Assembly (NCBI GenBank): GCA_003520455.1
Contig: DOUV01000052.1
Coordinates: 1 to 5,748, forward strand
Direction of reading: 5' to 3'
Source of the DNA: Chloroflexota bacterium
GTDB lineage: Bacteria; Chloroflexota; Anaerolineae; Ardenticatenales; Ardenticatenaceae
DNA: 5,748 nt
In this document: in pieces, positions 1 to 5,748 of the stretch
How positions within the stretch are numbered: the stretch's first letter is position 1
How the letters are laid out: every line of letters starts with the position of its first letter
Notes under the pieces: model-generated
What the model was told of the DNA's origin: nothing
The model's input: only the letters and a program-made list of their open reading frames with translations
Databases searched by the model: none
Made by a program: the position numbers and the translations under genes

Positions 1-1146
1 GCCCTCGCCGCCGGTGGGGGCCCCGCCGCCCGCCTGCCGCAGCCCACTGCGCCCGTCCCAGTCCGTGAACGCCTTCAACAGGGCGCTGTAGACCTCGCTC
101 CGGACCCAGTAGTCCGGCAGGCCCGCCGCCCCCATGAAGTTGAAGGTGGGCATTTTGGCGCTGTCCTCTTTGGGCTCGTGCCTGATCACCCAGTAGCCCG
201 GCAGGTCAATTCGGTCGCCGCGCTTGGGCGGCGACTTGCTGTAATCGTACTCATCGTTCAAGCGGAAGACATGCCCGATCTCGTGGGAGGCGACGATCGG
301 CTTCTGCTCGTCAAGATTGACCACACCGCGAATGCCGATCTGAGCCAGCACCAGACCCGAAACCAATTTGAACTGCAGCCCCACTGTTGCCGGCGAGGCC
401 ATGTAGGTCCCGAACCAGTCCGGCGGCAGAACCGCGACCATCAGGTCGGCGTCGGGCGCCTGGCGGCGGGCCGCGAGGTAGACCGTGCCGTAGAGCGTCG
501 AGAGCGCGCGGTTATCCACGGTACCGCCCGCGTCCACCAACGCCTTCTCGTTCGTGCGGACCATGTGCGGGGTGGTCGTATAGTCGGCCTCGACGTGATC
601 GGCTGGCAACGGGTAGACTGCTTCGAGAAAATCGGTCTGAAGCTCGACAAACTTGGGCACGATCGCGTCGTACTGGTAGCGGCGGCGCTGTTCGGGCGTC
701 CAGTCCGTCGGCATGTAGAAGATTTTGAGCCCCCGCGTGGGGCTGACAACCACAGTGTCGAGCGTGCTCTGGCCACTGGCCCCGCCCGACAGGCTGGCGG
801 TGACTGTGAGGGGACCGGCCTTGTGCGGCGGATCGACGAAAACGTCCACCCACTGTTGGCCGGCCTGCAAGCGCACATCCTGCCGGTAGTCGTGGCCATC
901 GAAGACCACGGTCAGCGTCGCCCGGCCGGGCTGCTCGGCGCGGATCGCCACCCGGACAACTGTCGCCTTGCCGGCCACGAGTGGGAAGCCCGCGAGCACC
1001 TGGATCGGCGAGACCTCGATGACCTGGGCACCGCCTTGGGCGGAGGCCACGAGCGCGTTCGGCGGGAGGCACCCAACCACGACGAGAACGAGGATCAGCA
1101 AGTAGCCCAACCCCAGTCGGAGTCGAGGGGAACGGACAGACAACAT
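1..1146 (-). CDS. Secreted M64-like zinc metallopeptidase, C-terminus cut off by window edge
   Basis: The reading frame is open from an ATG at 1146 to the left edge, giving 382 residues without a stop, so the C-terminus is missing. The start is preceded by a good ribosome site (AAAGG, 6 nt before ATG). Residues 1-36 form an export signal with a hydrophobic run; cleavage could follow ASA at 34-36, or a lipobox VVGC (23-26) could give a lipoprotein. Residues about 40-135 look like a beta-sandwich domain with a PLVAGKATVVRV motif (55-66) that often precedes secreted metallopeptidases. The catalytic part starts near 138. HEIGHVFRLNDEY (288-300) supplies the HExxH zinc site and glutamate, and the following DEY matches the M64 pattern. 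FNFMG (335-339) could be the Met-turn of a metzincin-like fold. The substrate is unknown. It is the last gene visible in the transcription unit, 97 nt after the modular protein gene. The peptidase call is fairly sure; the exact family is less so. Confidence 0.85.
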   Translation of the reverse strand, partial: MLSVRSPRLRLGLGYLLILVLVVVGCLPPNALVASAQGGAQVIEVSPIQVLAGFPLVAGKATVVRVAIRAEQPGRATLTVVFDGHDYRQDVRLQAGQQWVDVFVDPPHKAGPLTVTASLSGGASGQSTLDTVVVSPTRGLKIFYMPTDWTPEQRRRYQYDAIVPKFVELQTDFLEAVYPLPADHVEADYTTTPHMVRTNEKALVDAGGTVDNRALSTLYGTVYLAARRQAPDADLMVAVLPPDWFGTYMASPATVGLQFKLVSGLVLAQIGIRGVVNLDEQKPIVASHEIGHVFRLNDEYDYSKSPPKRGDRIDLPGYWVIRHEPKEDSAKMPTFNFMGAAGLPDYWVRSEVYSALLKAFTDWDGRSGLRQAGGGAPTGGEG

Positions 1147-1170
1147 ACTCAGCCTTTCGAGAGTCGCTAC

Positions 1171-1238
1171 AGGTTGAAGGTTCAAGCTTGAAGGTCTGGC
1201 AGCGCGCAGGCGTCACCTTCAAGCTTCCAACCTTCAAC
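1171..1238. repeat. Heptamer-built imperfect inverted repeat in the intergenic gap
   Basis: The arms 1173-1195 and 1215-1238 are complementary over 22 of about 24 positions, broken only by a C versus GG difference, around a loop of 19 nt. Each arm consists of variants of a 7-nt unit (GTTGAAG, GTTCAAG, CTTGAAG), and the left arm contains a perfect 12-bp palindrome, TTCAAGCTTGAA (1181-1192). It lies between the TAA of the modular protein gene and the start of the peptidase gene. No T-run follows on the minus strand, so it does not look like a classical terminator. A dispersed genomic repeat or a transcript-stabilising hairpin fits better. Confidence 0.7.
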
Positions 1239-1243
1239 GTTAG

Positions 1244-2860
1244 TTACCGGCTCTGATGCTCCGTGTAGCCCAGCGTAACACTGGCGGGGGCCGGACCGAG
1301 GACGGTCAGGAGGTATTGCCCCTCGTTGAGGTGCAGCGCCTTCAGGGCCGCCTCGTCGTCCCCCGCGTGCCATGAGACCAGCGGCGCGCTCATGGCACCG
1401 TTGTCGAAGAGCTCGAACCCGGTTGCGTTCTCGTCCAGCGCCTCGATCGAGAAGTCATCGGCGCTCCCGCCCAGGGGAACGCGGAAAATGCCGGCCGAAA
1501 GCTGCTCGCCCCAACTCTCTTCGGTCACTTGCGCCGTGACGGTGCGGGACACATCGACACTGGGACCATTCGTTGGAGTGAAATTCTTGTTGATAAAGTC
1601 TTTGCCGCTGACGGGGGTGCCGTCCTGATCGAGAACCTGCACCTCGGAACGAGCCAGGAGCGCCTCAGCCGTGATCGTGCCGTCGAGCCATTGATCCATC
1701 GCCGTTGCCAGCAGCATGTGCACGATGTAATACGTCTGGCCGTTCGGATCTTTCCAGTCGAGAACGTTGACGAACTCGGTGCTCTCCGGGAAGAGCGTCC
1801 GCAGGGTCCCAAACGAGCGGAGCGCCTGGTTGGCCACCCGGCGGTTAAAGCTCTGCTGGTCCATCACGGTTTCGACCCAGGCAATATCCTGCTTGTCGCC
1901 CATGTAATTGGTGCCCTGCTCGCGACCGGCATCTCGAAAGAGATAATCCTCCACCTCGTAGGCCTCTTTGAGGACGGCCCGGAGGGCATCGGCCGTCCGC
2001 GGGGCGCGATCGACCAGGACCGGGACGGCGGCGTTCTGCGAGCCGGTACTGGCCTGGATGAGGACCTGACCCAACGCGCGGCTGGCGGTGAAGGGACGAA
2101 TCGCGACCCCTGCGTCCTCGTTCGTCGTGATGGTGCCGAGATCCTGCGGGTCAGAACCGGTGGCGACGAAGCTGAATCGAACCTCGTGACCGATTAGCGG
2201 TTGGCCCTGGCGGTCGCTGAGTTGCGCCAGCGCCAGCCCGATCGTCTCACTATCGGCCGGCAGGAAGAAGGTGCTGGGCTGCAGTAAGATATTCTCGTCG
2301 CTGCGTTGAGCGTCGTCTTGCGGCGGGGGCGGTGTCCCGCCCCCGAAATCTTTCTGGGTGAAATCCTTGGCGGTGAAGTCCTTCTCGCTGATGAAGCGGC
2401 CGGTCTCGGTATCGAGGATCTTCAGCGCGCGGCGAATCGGGTGCCAAAACTCATCGAACCCGATGAGCTCGTTAAACCAATCGTCGAAATTCTGGCTGGT
2501 GCTCGGGTAGAGGAGCCAGTACCGTTCCACCTGAAGCGCGACGACCAGAACATCGGCCTCGGCATAGACATCGCGGAGCGCACCGAGGCCGACGACCACC
2601 TGCCGGACGGTGGTGTCGCTGTCGAGTTGGGGCTCGGCGGCCTGCATGGCGACGTAGACCGTGCTACGATCCTGCCGGCCCTGGTCGTCGGTGGCAAAAC
2701 CGATTTCCAGAACCTGGTAGCCGCGCGCCTCGAGTGCAGCTCGCACGTGGAGCGCGTCTGGGTCCTGGTCTTCCCCCTGCGCCAACACCGTCGTCGGAAG
2801 CAGGCTGAGGACCAGAAAGGCGAGAAGCCAACGATGGCGCGGCCGGAGGAATCGCAGCAT
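1244..2860 (-). CDS. Secreted modular protein: module, Ig-like domain, module, C-terminal beta domain
   Basis: I do not recognise this 538-residue protein as a named family. The ATG at 2860 is chosen because AGGA sits 6 nt upstream; a TTG two codons earlier would directly abut that site. Residues 1-27 are a signal peptide with probable cleavage after VLA. A first module (about 34-172) ends in the triple pentad SEKDFTAKDFTQKDF. A proline linker (TPPPPQ) follows, then a Big_1-like Ig domain (about 189-284). A second module (about 289-427) ends in KDFINKNF. A beta-rich tail (about 434-538) loosely resembles PPC-type domains (GQYLLTVLG near 514-522). The modules match those of the 570-residue protein upstream, so the two are paralogues. 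No catalytic motif is visible. The domain style points to a surface or extracellular binding or structural role, which is inference. It is followed by the metallopeptidase gene on the same strand. Confidence 0.9.
   Translation of the reverse strand: MLRFLRPRHRWLLAFLVLSLLPTTVLAQGEDQDPDALHVRAALEARGYQVLEIGFATDDQGRQDRSTVYVAMQAAEPQLDSDTTVRQVVVGLGALRDVYAEADVLVVALQVERYWLLYPSTSQNFDDWFNELIGFDEFWHPIRRALKILDTETGRFISEKDFTAKDFTQKDFGGGTPPPPQDDAQRSDENILLQPSTFFLPADSETIGLALAQLSDRQGQPLIGHEVRFSFVATGSDPQDLGTITTNEDAGVAIRPFTASRALGQVLIQASTGSQNAAVPVLVDRAPRTADALRAVLKEAYEVEDYLFRDAGREQGTNYMGDKQDIAWVETVMDQQSFNRRVANQALRSFGTLRTLFPESTEFVNVLDWKDPNGQTYYIVHMLLATAMDQWLDGTITAEALLARSEVQVLDQDGTPVSGKDFINKNFTPTNGPSVDVSRTVTAQVTEESWGEQLSAGIFRVPLGGSADDFSIEALDENATGFELFDNGAMSAPLVSWHAGDDEAALKALHLNEGQYLLTVLGPAPASVTLGYTEHQSR
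2345..2389 (-). repeat. Triple KDF pentad repeat within the coding sequence
   Basis: Three tandem 15-nt units encode SEKDF, TAKDF and TQKDF (residues 158-172 of the 538-residue protein), directly before a glycine/proline linker. The units differ at third codon positions, which suggests that the peptide has been kept by selection and is not merely recent DNA slippage. Confidence 0.75.
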
Positions 2861-2974
2861 GCTCAATCCTGCAGTTCTCGCTTTCTATGGGGAGTCCCGT
2901 CCATGACCACCTTCAAACCGAGACGCCGAGCATTTGGTTTCAGTCTCGCCCAGAGGGACTGGCCTGCGTCGGCC

Positions 2975-3008
2975 AGGTGCAACGCACTGGGCGAAGTGCG
3001 TTGCACCT
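2975..3008. repeat. Perfect 14-bp inverted repeat (REP-like hairpin)
   Basis: AGGTGCAACGCACT (2975-2988) pairs perfectly with 2995-3008 across a 6-nt loop. It sits in the 210-nt gap (2861-3070) between the second small membrane gene and the 538-residue protein gene, about 63 nt after the stop codon. No T-run follows on either strand, so an intrinsic terminator is not supported. The shape is typical of dispersed palindromic elements or of a hairpin that protects the upstream mRNA end. In the rest of the gap I see only the 8-bp palindrome GAACGTTC near 3012 and no convincing promoter for the downstream gene. Confidence 0.8.
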
Positions 3009-3070
3009 CAAGAACGTTCACTGTTGCCCCTGCGCCTCGACGTCACGACCCTGCGTTTTTCCCCGCGCCT

Positions 3071-3361
3071 CTACTTCAGCAAGACGGCCACGACGACGAG
3101 TGTGATGCTGAGAATGAAGCCGAACTGGACGACGGCAATCGCCACATTGCCACGACGTAGCTCGGCGAACTCGTCAACCCCCGGCGTCAGGCGGTGGAAG
3201 AGGGCCATGGCCAGTGGGATGGCGACACCAAAGGCAACCGCCGCCACGGCCGTCCACAGAAGAGCAAAGACGACGTTGATGAGAAAGGAGCCCCAGTTTG
3301 GACCGGCGGCGACACCGGGTACCGGTGGAAGACCGCCTTGGAGCAGGATCCAGGGGTTCAT
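3071..3361 (-). CDS. Small membrane protein, single-unit DUF350-like (copy B)
   Basis: The 96-residue protein starts at an ATG with a strong ribosome site (GGAGGT, 4 nt upstream) and ends in TAG. It has a glycine/proline-rich N-terminus (QGGLPPVPG), a long hydrophobic stretch (about 25-55), the polar segment LTPGVDEFAELRRGNVA and a second hydrophobic segment (about 74-95), so about two membrane helices. The TP-x-D-x-x-EL-x-x-GN-x-A pattern between the helices is characteristic of DUF350 (YjfL-type) proteins. That family often carries two such units in about 130 residues, while this protein has one. It starts 18 nt after its duplicate copy A, to which it is about 80% identical, with mostly conservative changes. 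DUF350 has no firmly established function. The coding call is very secure; the family assignment is from motif recognition. Confidence 0.88.
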   Translation of the reverse strand: MNPWILLQGGLPPVPGVAAGPNWGSFLINVVFALLWTAVAAVAFGVAIPLAMALFHRLTPGVDEFAELRRGNVAIAVVQFGFILSITLVVVAVLLK

Positions 3362-3379
3362 AGCACCTCCGCTCCGAGC

Positions 3380-3670
3380 CTACTTCAAGAGGATCGCGAC
3401 GACGACGAGTGTGACGCTGAGAATGAAGCCGAACTGGACGATGGCAACGGCCACGTTGCCCTGGCGCAATTCGGCGAACTCGTCAATCCCCGGCGTCATC
3501 CGGTTGAAGACCACCATGGCCAGCGGGATTGCGATGCCGAAGGCAACCGCGGCCACAATCGTCCACAAGAGAGCAAACACGACATTGACGAGAAAGGCGC
3601 CCCAGTCCGGGCCGGCAGCAGCACCAGGAATCGGAGGGAGACCACCTTGAAGCAGAAAGAACGGGTTCAT
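3380..3670 (-). CDS. Small membrane protein, single-unit DUF350-like (copy A)
   Basis: The 96-residue protein is a tandem duplicate of the next gene downstream. AGGAGG precedes its ATG by about 10 nt, a longer spacing than for copy B. Hydrophobic stretches lie at about 25-55 and 74-95, with MTPGIDEFAELRQGNVA between them as the DUF350-like signature. It starts 66 nt after the stop codon of the 570-residue secreted protein gene, with no clear promoter in that gap, so co-transcription is likely. Keeping two near-equal copies suggests that they form a heteromeric pair, perhaps recreating the two-unit layout of longer family members; this is inference. The two copies differ almost only by V/I/L/A/M exchanges, which argues that both are under purifying selection. 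Confidence 0.88.
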   Translation of the reverse strand: MNPFFLLQGGLPPIPGAAAGPDWGAFLVNVVFALLWTIVAAVAFGIAIPLAMVVFNRMTPGIDEFAELRQGNVAVAIVQFGFILSVTLVVVAILLK

Positions 3671-3736
3671 TGAGAATAATCCTCCTCGTAATGGATTCTA
3701 CGCTCGACGCTTCCGCCCTCAGCGCAAGCCGGGCGC

Positions 3737-5449
3737 TCAAGGCGCGAAGCGTTTGTTCCAGAAATCGTCGCTACGCACTTCTTCGTTGGTCGTCGTATCG
3801 AAGACCCGGTTCTCGACGTGTTCATTGAAGAAGGTATCGGCGTCGAGCGACTCGTCGATCGCCCACGCCTCGAAGCCGGCGGTGTCGGTTGACCAGAAAA
3901 TGATGAATCGGTCGTACAGCAGCGCTGTGGTCAGGTACTCGGCCTGCTTGTAATTGTTATCGAGGGCCAGCCACCCCCAGATCACCTGGGTAAGATGCTC
4001 CTCGTTGAGGTCCGGGGTGACGGCATCCATGACGACGACGGGCAGAGCCTCGTTGTCGTCGAAAAACTCGACGCCGTGGACGGTGTAGCCCTGGTTCTCC
4101 AGGAAGGCGACCGTCGCATCCTCTGGGTTGTCGCTCCCGCCGCCGCCAACCTGGATCGTCACGGTGGCCTGCTTGCCGCCGGCCGAGGCCGTGATGTTCG
4201 CGGAACCCTCGTCGCGGCCGGGAGTGTAGATCACTTCGGCAACACCCGTGGCGTCGGTCGTGGTGCTGGTCGGGCGAACTCGGCCCCCCGCCGAGCCGCT
4301 CACGGCGAAGGTAACCTCGGTATTGGCGAGCGGACGGTTGTTAGAGCCGATGACCGTGGCCGTGAGTGTCACACTCTCCGTGGGATCGGCATCGACCGCG
4401 AGAGCCGAGGCTTCGAGCCGCACCGAGCCGACGGATGGGTTCGAGCGTTTTCCACCTGACTTGCCGAGGTCAATAGGACTGACCGGGGCGTTGCCGCCGG
4501 TGCCGGTGCCGGTGCCCTTGTTTCCGGTTCCGCTCCCCTTGAAGCTCTTGTTCTGGAAGTCCTTCTGCTCTTCCTCGCTGAGGAACCGTTTCTGGTTCTT
4601 GTCGTAGATCGCAAATGAGGCGTAGCGCTTCCAGAAATCACTTTCCTTGATCTGGCCGGCGCTGTAGCGCTCCCAGCCATCGCGCATGGCGAAATAGACC
4701 AGGGCGATCTGCTGGTTGTAATCCAGAGCCACCTGGTAGATGTCTACATCCGGAAAGCCCTTATTCAAGATGCCGAGACCGTCGTAGACCTGCTGGATCA
4801 GGCGCTTGTCCTGGAGGTCGCGCGAAATAGCGCTCATGGCCAGCCAGGCGATCGTGAAGGTGTCGCCGTTCTTGTCCTGGCCATCATCGGTCCCAGCGCT
4901 GAGAAATTCGTAACCGGCATCGCTCACGGCGCCTTCAACATCAAATTCGCCCACGGTGGCGGGATTGTCGCCGCTCACGAGGTTGAAACTGTAGACTGTG
5001 ACCTGCTTCCCCTCAACGGTAAAGCGCACTGCCCACTCGCCCTCGACCTTCGCAGGATCGGCCTGCGCGAGCACGAGGCCTTTGCGGGCGAGTGAGTCTT
5101 CAGTGACGTCGTCCGTGATGGTGAGTTGGTCGTCGTCGTACCACTCGGTATCGCGCCAGGGGCGGCCGGTGGGTGCGACAAATTCGATTTCGACCGGGAC
5201 CTCTGCGTCTACGCCCTCAGGCGACTCCCACCAGAGAGCGATGCCGGCATAGATCGCCTCGACACCAAGGGTGAAGGTGGTCTCGTCGAGGTTGTCAAAG
5301 TCATCTGGGTTGGTGGTGACCCATACCCGGCCCGTGAACCGCCGTCCCCCACCCTGCCGGTCGGGGGCAGCGAAGACAGAGCCGGCAGGCAGAACACTGG
5401 TCAGGGCTAAAAACAGCGGGAGGAGCCAACGCAACGTTGGTCGCCACAT
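3737..5449 (-). CDS. Secreted modular protein: beta domain, module, Ig-like domain, module
   Basis: I do not recognise this 570-residue protein as a named family. The ATG at 5449 is chosen because AAAGGAG lies 6 nt upstream and a strong promoter lies just beyond; a longer frame to 5533 would begin upstream of that promoter. Residues 1-27 form a signal peptide (cleavage near VFA-AP). Residues about 30-165 are a beta-rich domain with several tryptophans. A first module (about 167-303) ends in QKDFQNKSF. A Gly-Thr linker with GTGTGTG follows (about 304-320). A Big_1-type Ig domain (about 341-435) shows the PLANTEVTF and TDATGVAEV motifs. A second module (about 440-568) ends in SDDFWNKRF two residues before the stop. 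Both modules are homologous to those of the 538-residue protein downstream. It is the first gene of the apparent operon. No catalytic residues stand out, so an extracellular binding or scaffold role is the best inference. Confidence 0.92.
   Translation of the reverse strand: MWRPTLRWLLPLFLALTSVLPAGSVFAAPDRQGGGRRFTGRVWVTTNPDDFDNLDETTFTLGVEAIYAGIALWWESPEGVDAEVPVEIEFVAPTGRPWRDTEWYDDDQLTITDDVTEDSLARKGLVLAQADPAKVEGEWAVRFTVEGKQVTVYSFNLVSGDNPATVGEFDVEGAVSDAGYEFLSAGTDDGQDKNGDTFTIAWLAMSAISRDLQDKRLIQQVYDGLGILNKGFPDVDIYQVALDYNQQIALVYFAMRDGWERYSAGQIKESDFWKRYASFAIYDKNQKRFLSEEEQKDFQNKSFKGSGTGNKGTGTGTGGNAPVSPIDLGKSGGKRSNPSVGSVRLEASALAVDADPTESVTLTATVIGSNNRPLANTEVTFAVSGSAGGRVRPTSTTTDATGVAEVIYTPGRDEGSANITASAGGKQATVTIQVGGGGSDNPEDATVAFLENQGYTVHGVEFFDDNEALPVVVMDAVTPDLNEEHLTQVIWGWLALDNNYKQAEYLTTALLYDRFIIFWSTDTAGFEAWAIDESLDADTFFNEHVENRVFDTTTNEEVRSDDFWNKRFAP
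4497..4514. repeat. Perfect hexanucleotide repeat, three copies
   Basis: CCGGTG is repeated three times without change. On the coding strand it encodes part of the Gly-Thr linker between the first module and the Ig domain of the 570-residue protein. Slippage here would alter linker length by two residues at a time without shifting the frame. Confidence 0.75.
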
Positions 5450-5455
5450 GGATTG

Positions 5456-5462
5456 CTCCTTT
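5456..5462 (-). promoter_or_regulatory. Strong ribosome binding site deciding the start of the 570-residue protein gene
   Basis: AAAGGAG on the minus strand, with 6 nt to the ATG at 5449, is close to the ideal Shine-Dalgarno sequence. It fixes the start 28 codons inside the longest possible frame. Confidence 0.8.
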
Positions 5463-5493
5463 CGCAGACAGAGAGCAGAACGGGGAGGTTGCG

Positions 5494-5521
5494 AGTATAC
5501 ACGGGAACGTAAGGCTGTCAA
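5494..5521 (-). promoter_or_regulatory. Near-consensus housekeeping-type promoter
   Basis: On the minus strand, a perfect -35 box TTGACA (5521-5516) is followed after 16 nt by TATACT (5499-5494), one base from the consensus -10 box. An A/T-rich stretch directly upstream (about 5531-5551, including TATATTTTT) is placed like an UP element. Transcription would start near 5487, giving a leader of about 38 nt that contains the ribosome site of the 570-residue protein gene. This is the only strong promoter I see in the window, so it probably drives the whole gene set. Confidence 0.8.
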
Positions 5522-5748
5522 TCGGGCAGGCAAAAATATAGTTGTTTGTTGCTCGATTGGCTCTCAGACGTGCACTGAACGTCGCCAAGGTAAACGCACG
5601 GTCGTGAGACTTTGGGACATCAATTGACGCGAGTTGAGGGGAAAAAGGGCCTATTCCCCTCTTAACGCCTTTGAGAGCTCGACCTGCGAAAACGGCGTGC
5701 GACGGTGTGAGCGAACGCCAGGGGAAGGGTTCTGTCAGCGGGAGTTGG
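5522..5748. other. Upstream non-coding region with a hairpin
   Basis: No convincing gene is visible here. An 8-bp inverted repeat, GAGGGGAA (5636-5643) with TTCCCCTC (5654-5661), flanks a 10-nt loop. It begins directly after a minus-strand TAA (5664-5662) that ends a 28-codon frame entering from the right edge. That position fits a terminator behind an upstream gene, but no T-run follows on either strand, and the 28 codons are rich in arginine and serine without recognisable motifs. Whether a gene tail is present cannot be decided from this window. Confidence 0.4.

Noticed and set aside
178..1191. Long open frame on the plus strand (337 codons)
   Set aside because: It lies opposite the metallopeptidase gene, whose frame has an export signal, a ribosome site and a zinc motif. 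The plus-strand product has a biased Arg/Asp/Gly/His composition typical of the antisense of GC-rich genes.
2975..3008. Palindrome as part of a CRISPR array
   Set aside because: There is only one unit, with no spaced direct repeats nearby and no cas-like gene.
1529..3160. Plus-strand open frames of 222 and 284 codons
   Set aside because: They are antisense to the 538-residue protein gene (and the second runs across the gap into the small membrane gene). They show no domain features, and the minus-strand proteins have clear homologous modules.
1244..5449. Apparent circular permutation of domains between the two modular proteins
   Set aside because: At first the modules seemed to be in swapped order. 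All four segments align to the same plan, so both proteins simply have module-Ig-module, with an extra domain at opposite ends.
5450..5533. N-terminal extension of the 570-residue protein to a start at 5533
   Set aside because: The extension would cover the promoter and ribosome site, and it places 28 non-hydrophobic residues before an otherwise normal signal peptide.
5636..5661. Hairpin as an intrinsic terminator
   Set aside because: The stem is good, but no run of T follows on either strand, so it is listed only as a hairpin in the upstream region.

Overview
The window is GC-rich bacterial DNA in which every convincing gene lies on the minus strand, so transcription runs from right to left. 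It holds five genes: two long secreted proteins with the same unusual modular design, two tandemly duplicated small membrane proteins between them, and a secreted metallopeptidase that runs off the left edge. Base composition, signal-peptide style, Ig-like-domain secreted proteins and palindrome-filled gaps would fit an environmental bacterium such as a member of the Chloroflexota. That assignment is an inference from style; no rRNA or housekeeping gene is present to prove it.

Layout in transcription order. From 5748 to 5522 is mostly non-coding, with a hairpin at 5636-5661. A near-consensus sigma-70-type promoter (TTGACA, 16 nt, TATACT) follows at 5494-5521. Gene 1 (5449-3737, 570 aa) is secreted and consists of an N-terminal beta-rich domain, a module, a Big_1-type Ig domain and a second module. 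Genes 2 and 3 (3670-3380 and 3361-3071, 96 aa each) are about 80% identical to each other and look like single-unit DUF350 membrane proteins. A 210-nt gap follows, with a perfect 14-bp inverted repeat. Gene 4 (2860-1244, 538 aa) is a second secreted protein with the order module, Ig domain, module, then a C-terminal beta-rich domain. A 97-nt gap follows, built from heptamer repeats that form a long imperfect hairpin. Gene 5 (from 1146 to the left edge) is a secreted or lipid-anchored metallopeptidase with a HEIGH motif followed by DEY, resembling the M64 family.

The main observation is that the two large proteins share a module of about 130 residues, present four times in the window (two per protein). 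Each copy begins with a GY-like motif, passes through a conserved core (VAL, then an aromatic-rich strand, then W, then a downstream acidic aromatic stretch) and ends in repeated K-D/N-F pentads. I do not recognise this module as a named family. One-directional genes, short gaps and a single strong promoter suggest one transcription unit encoding a cell-envelope system: two secreted multidomain proteins, a small paired membrane component and a secreted peptidase. The function of the system is unknown, and the two intergenic hairpins may divide the transcript.
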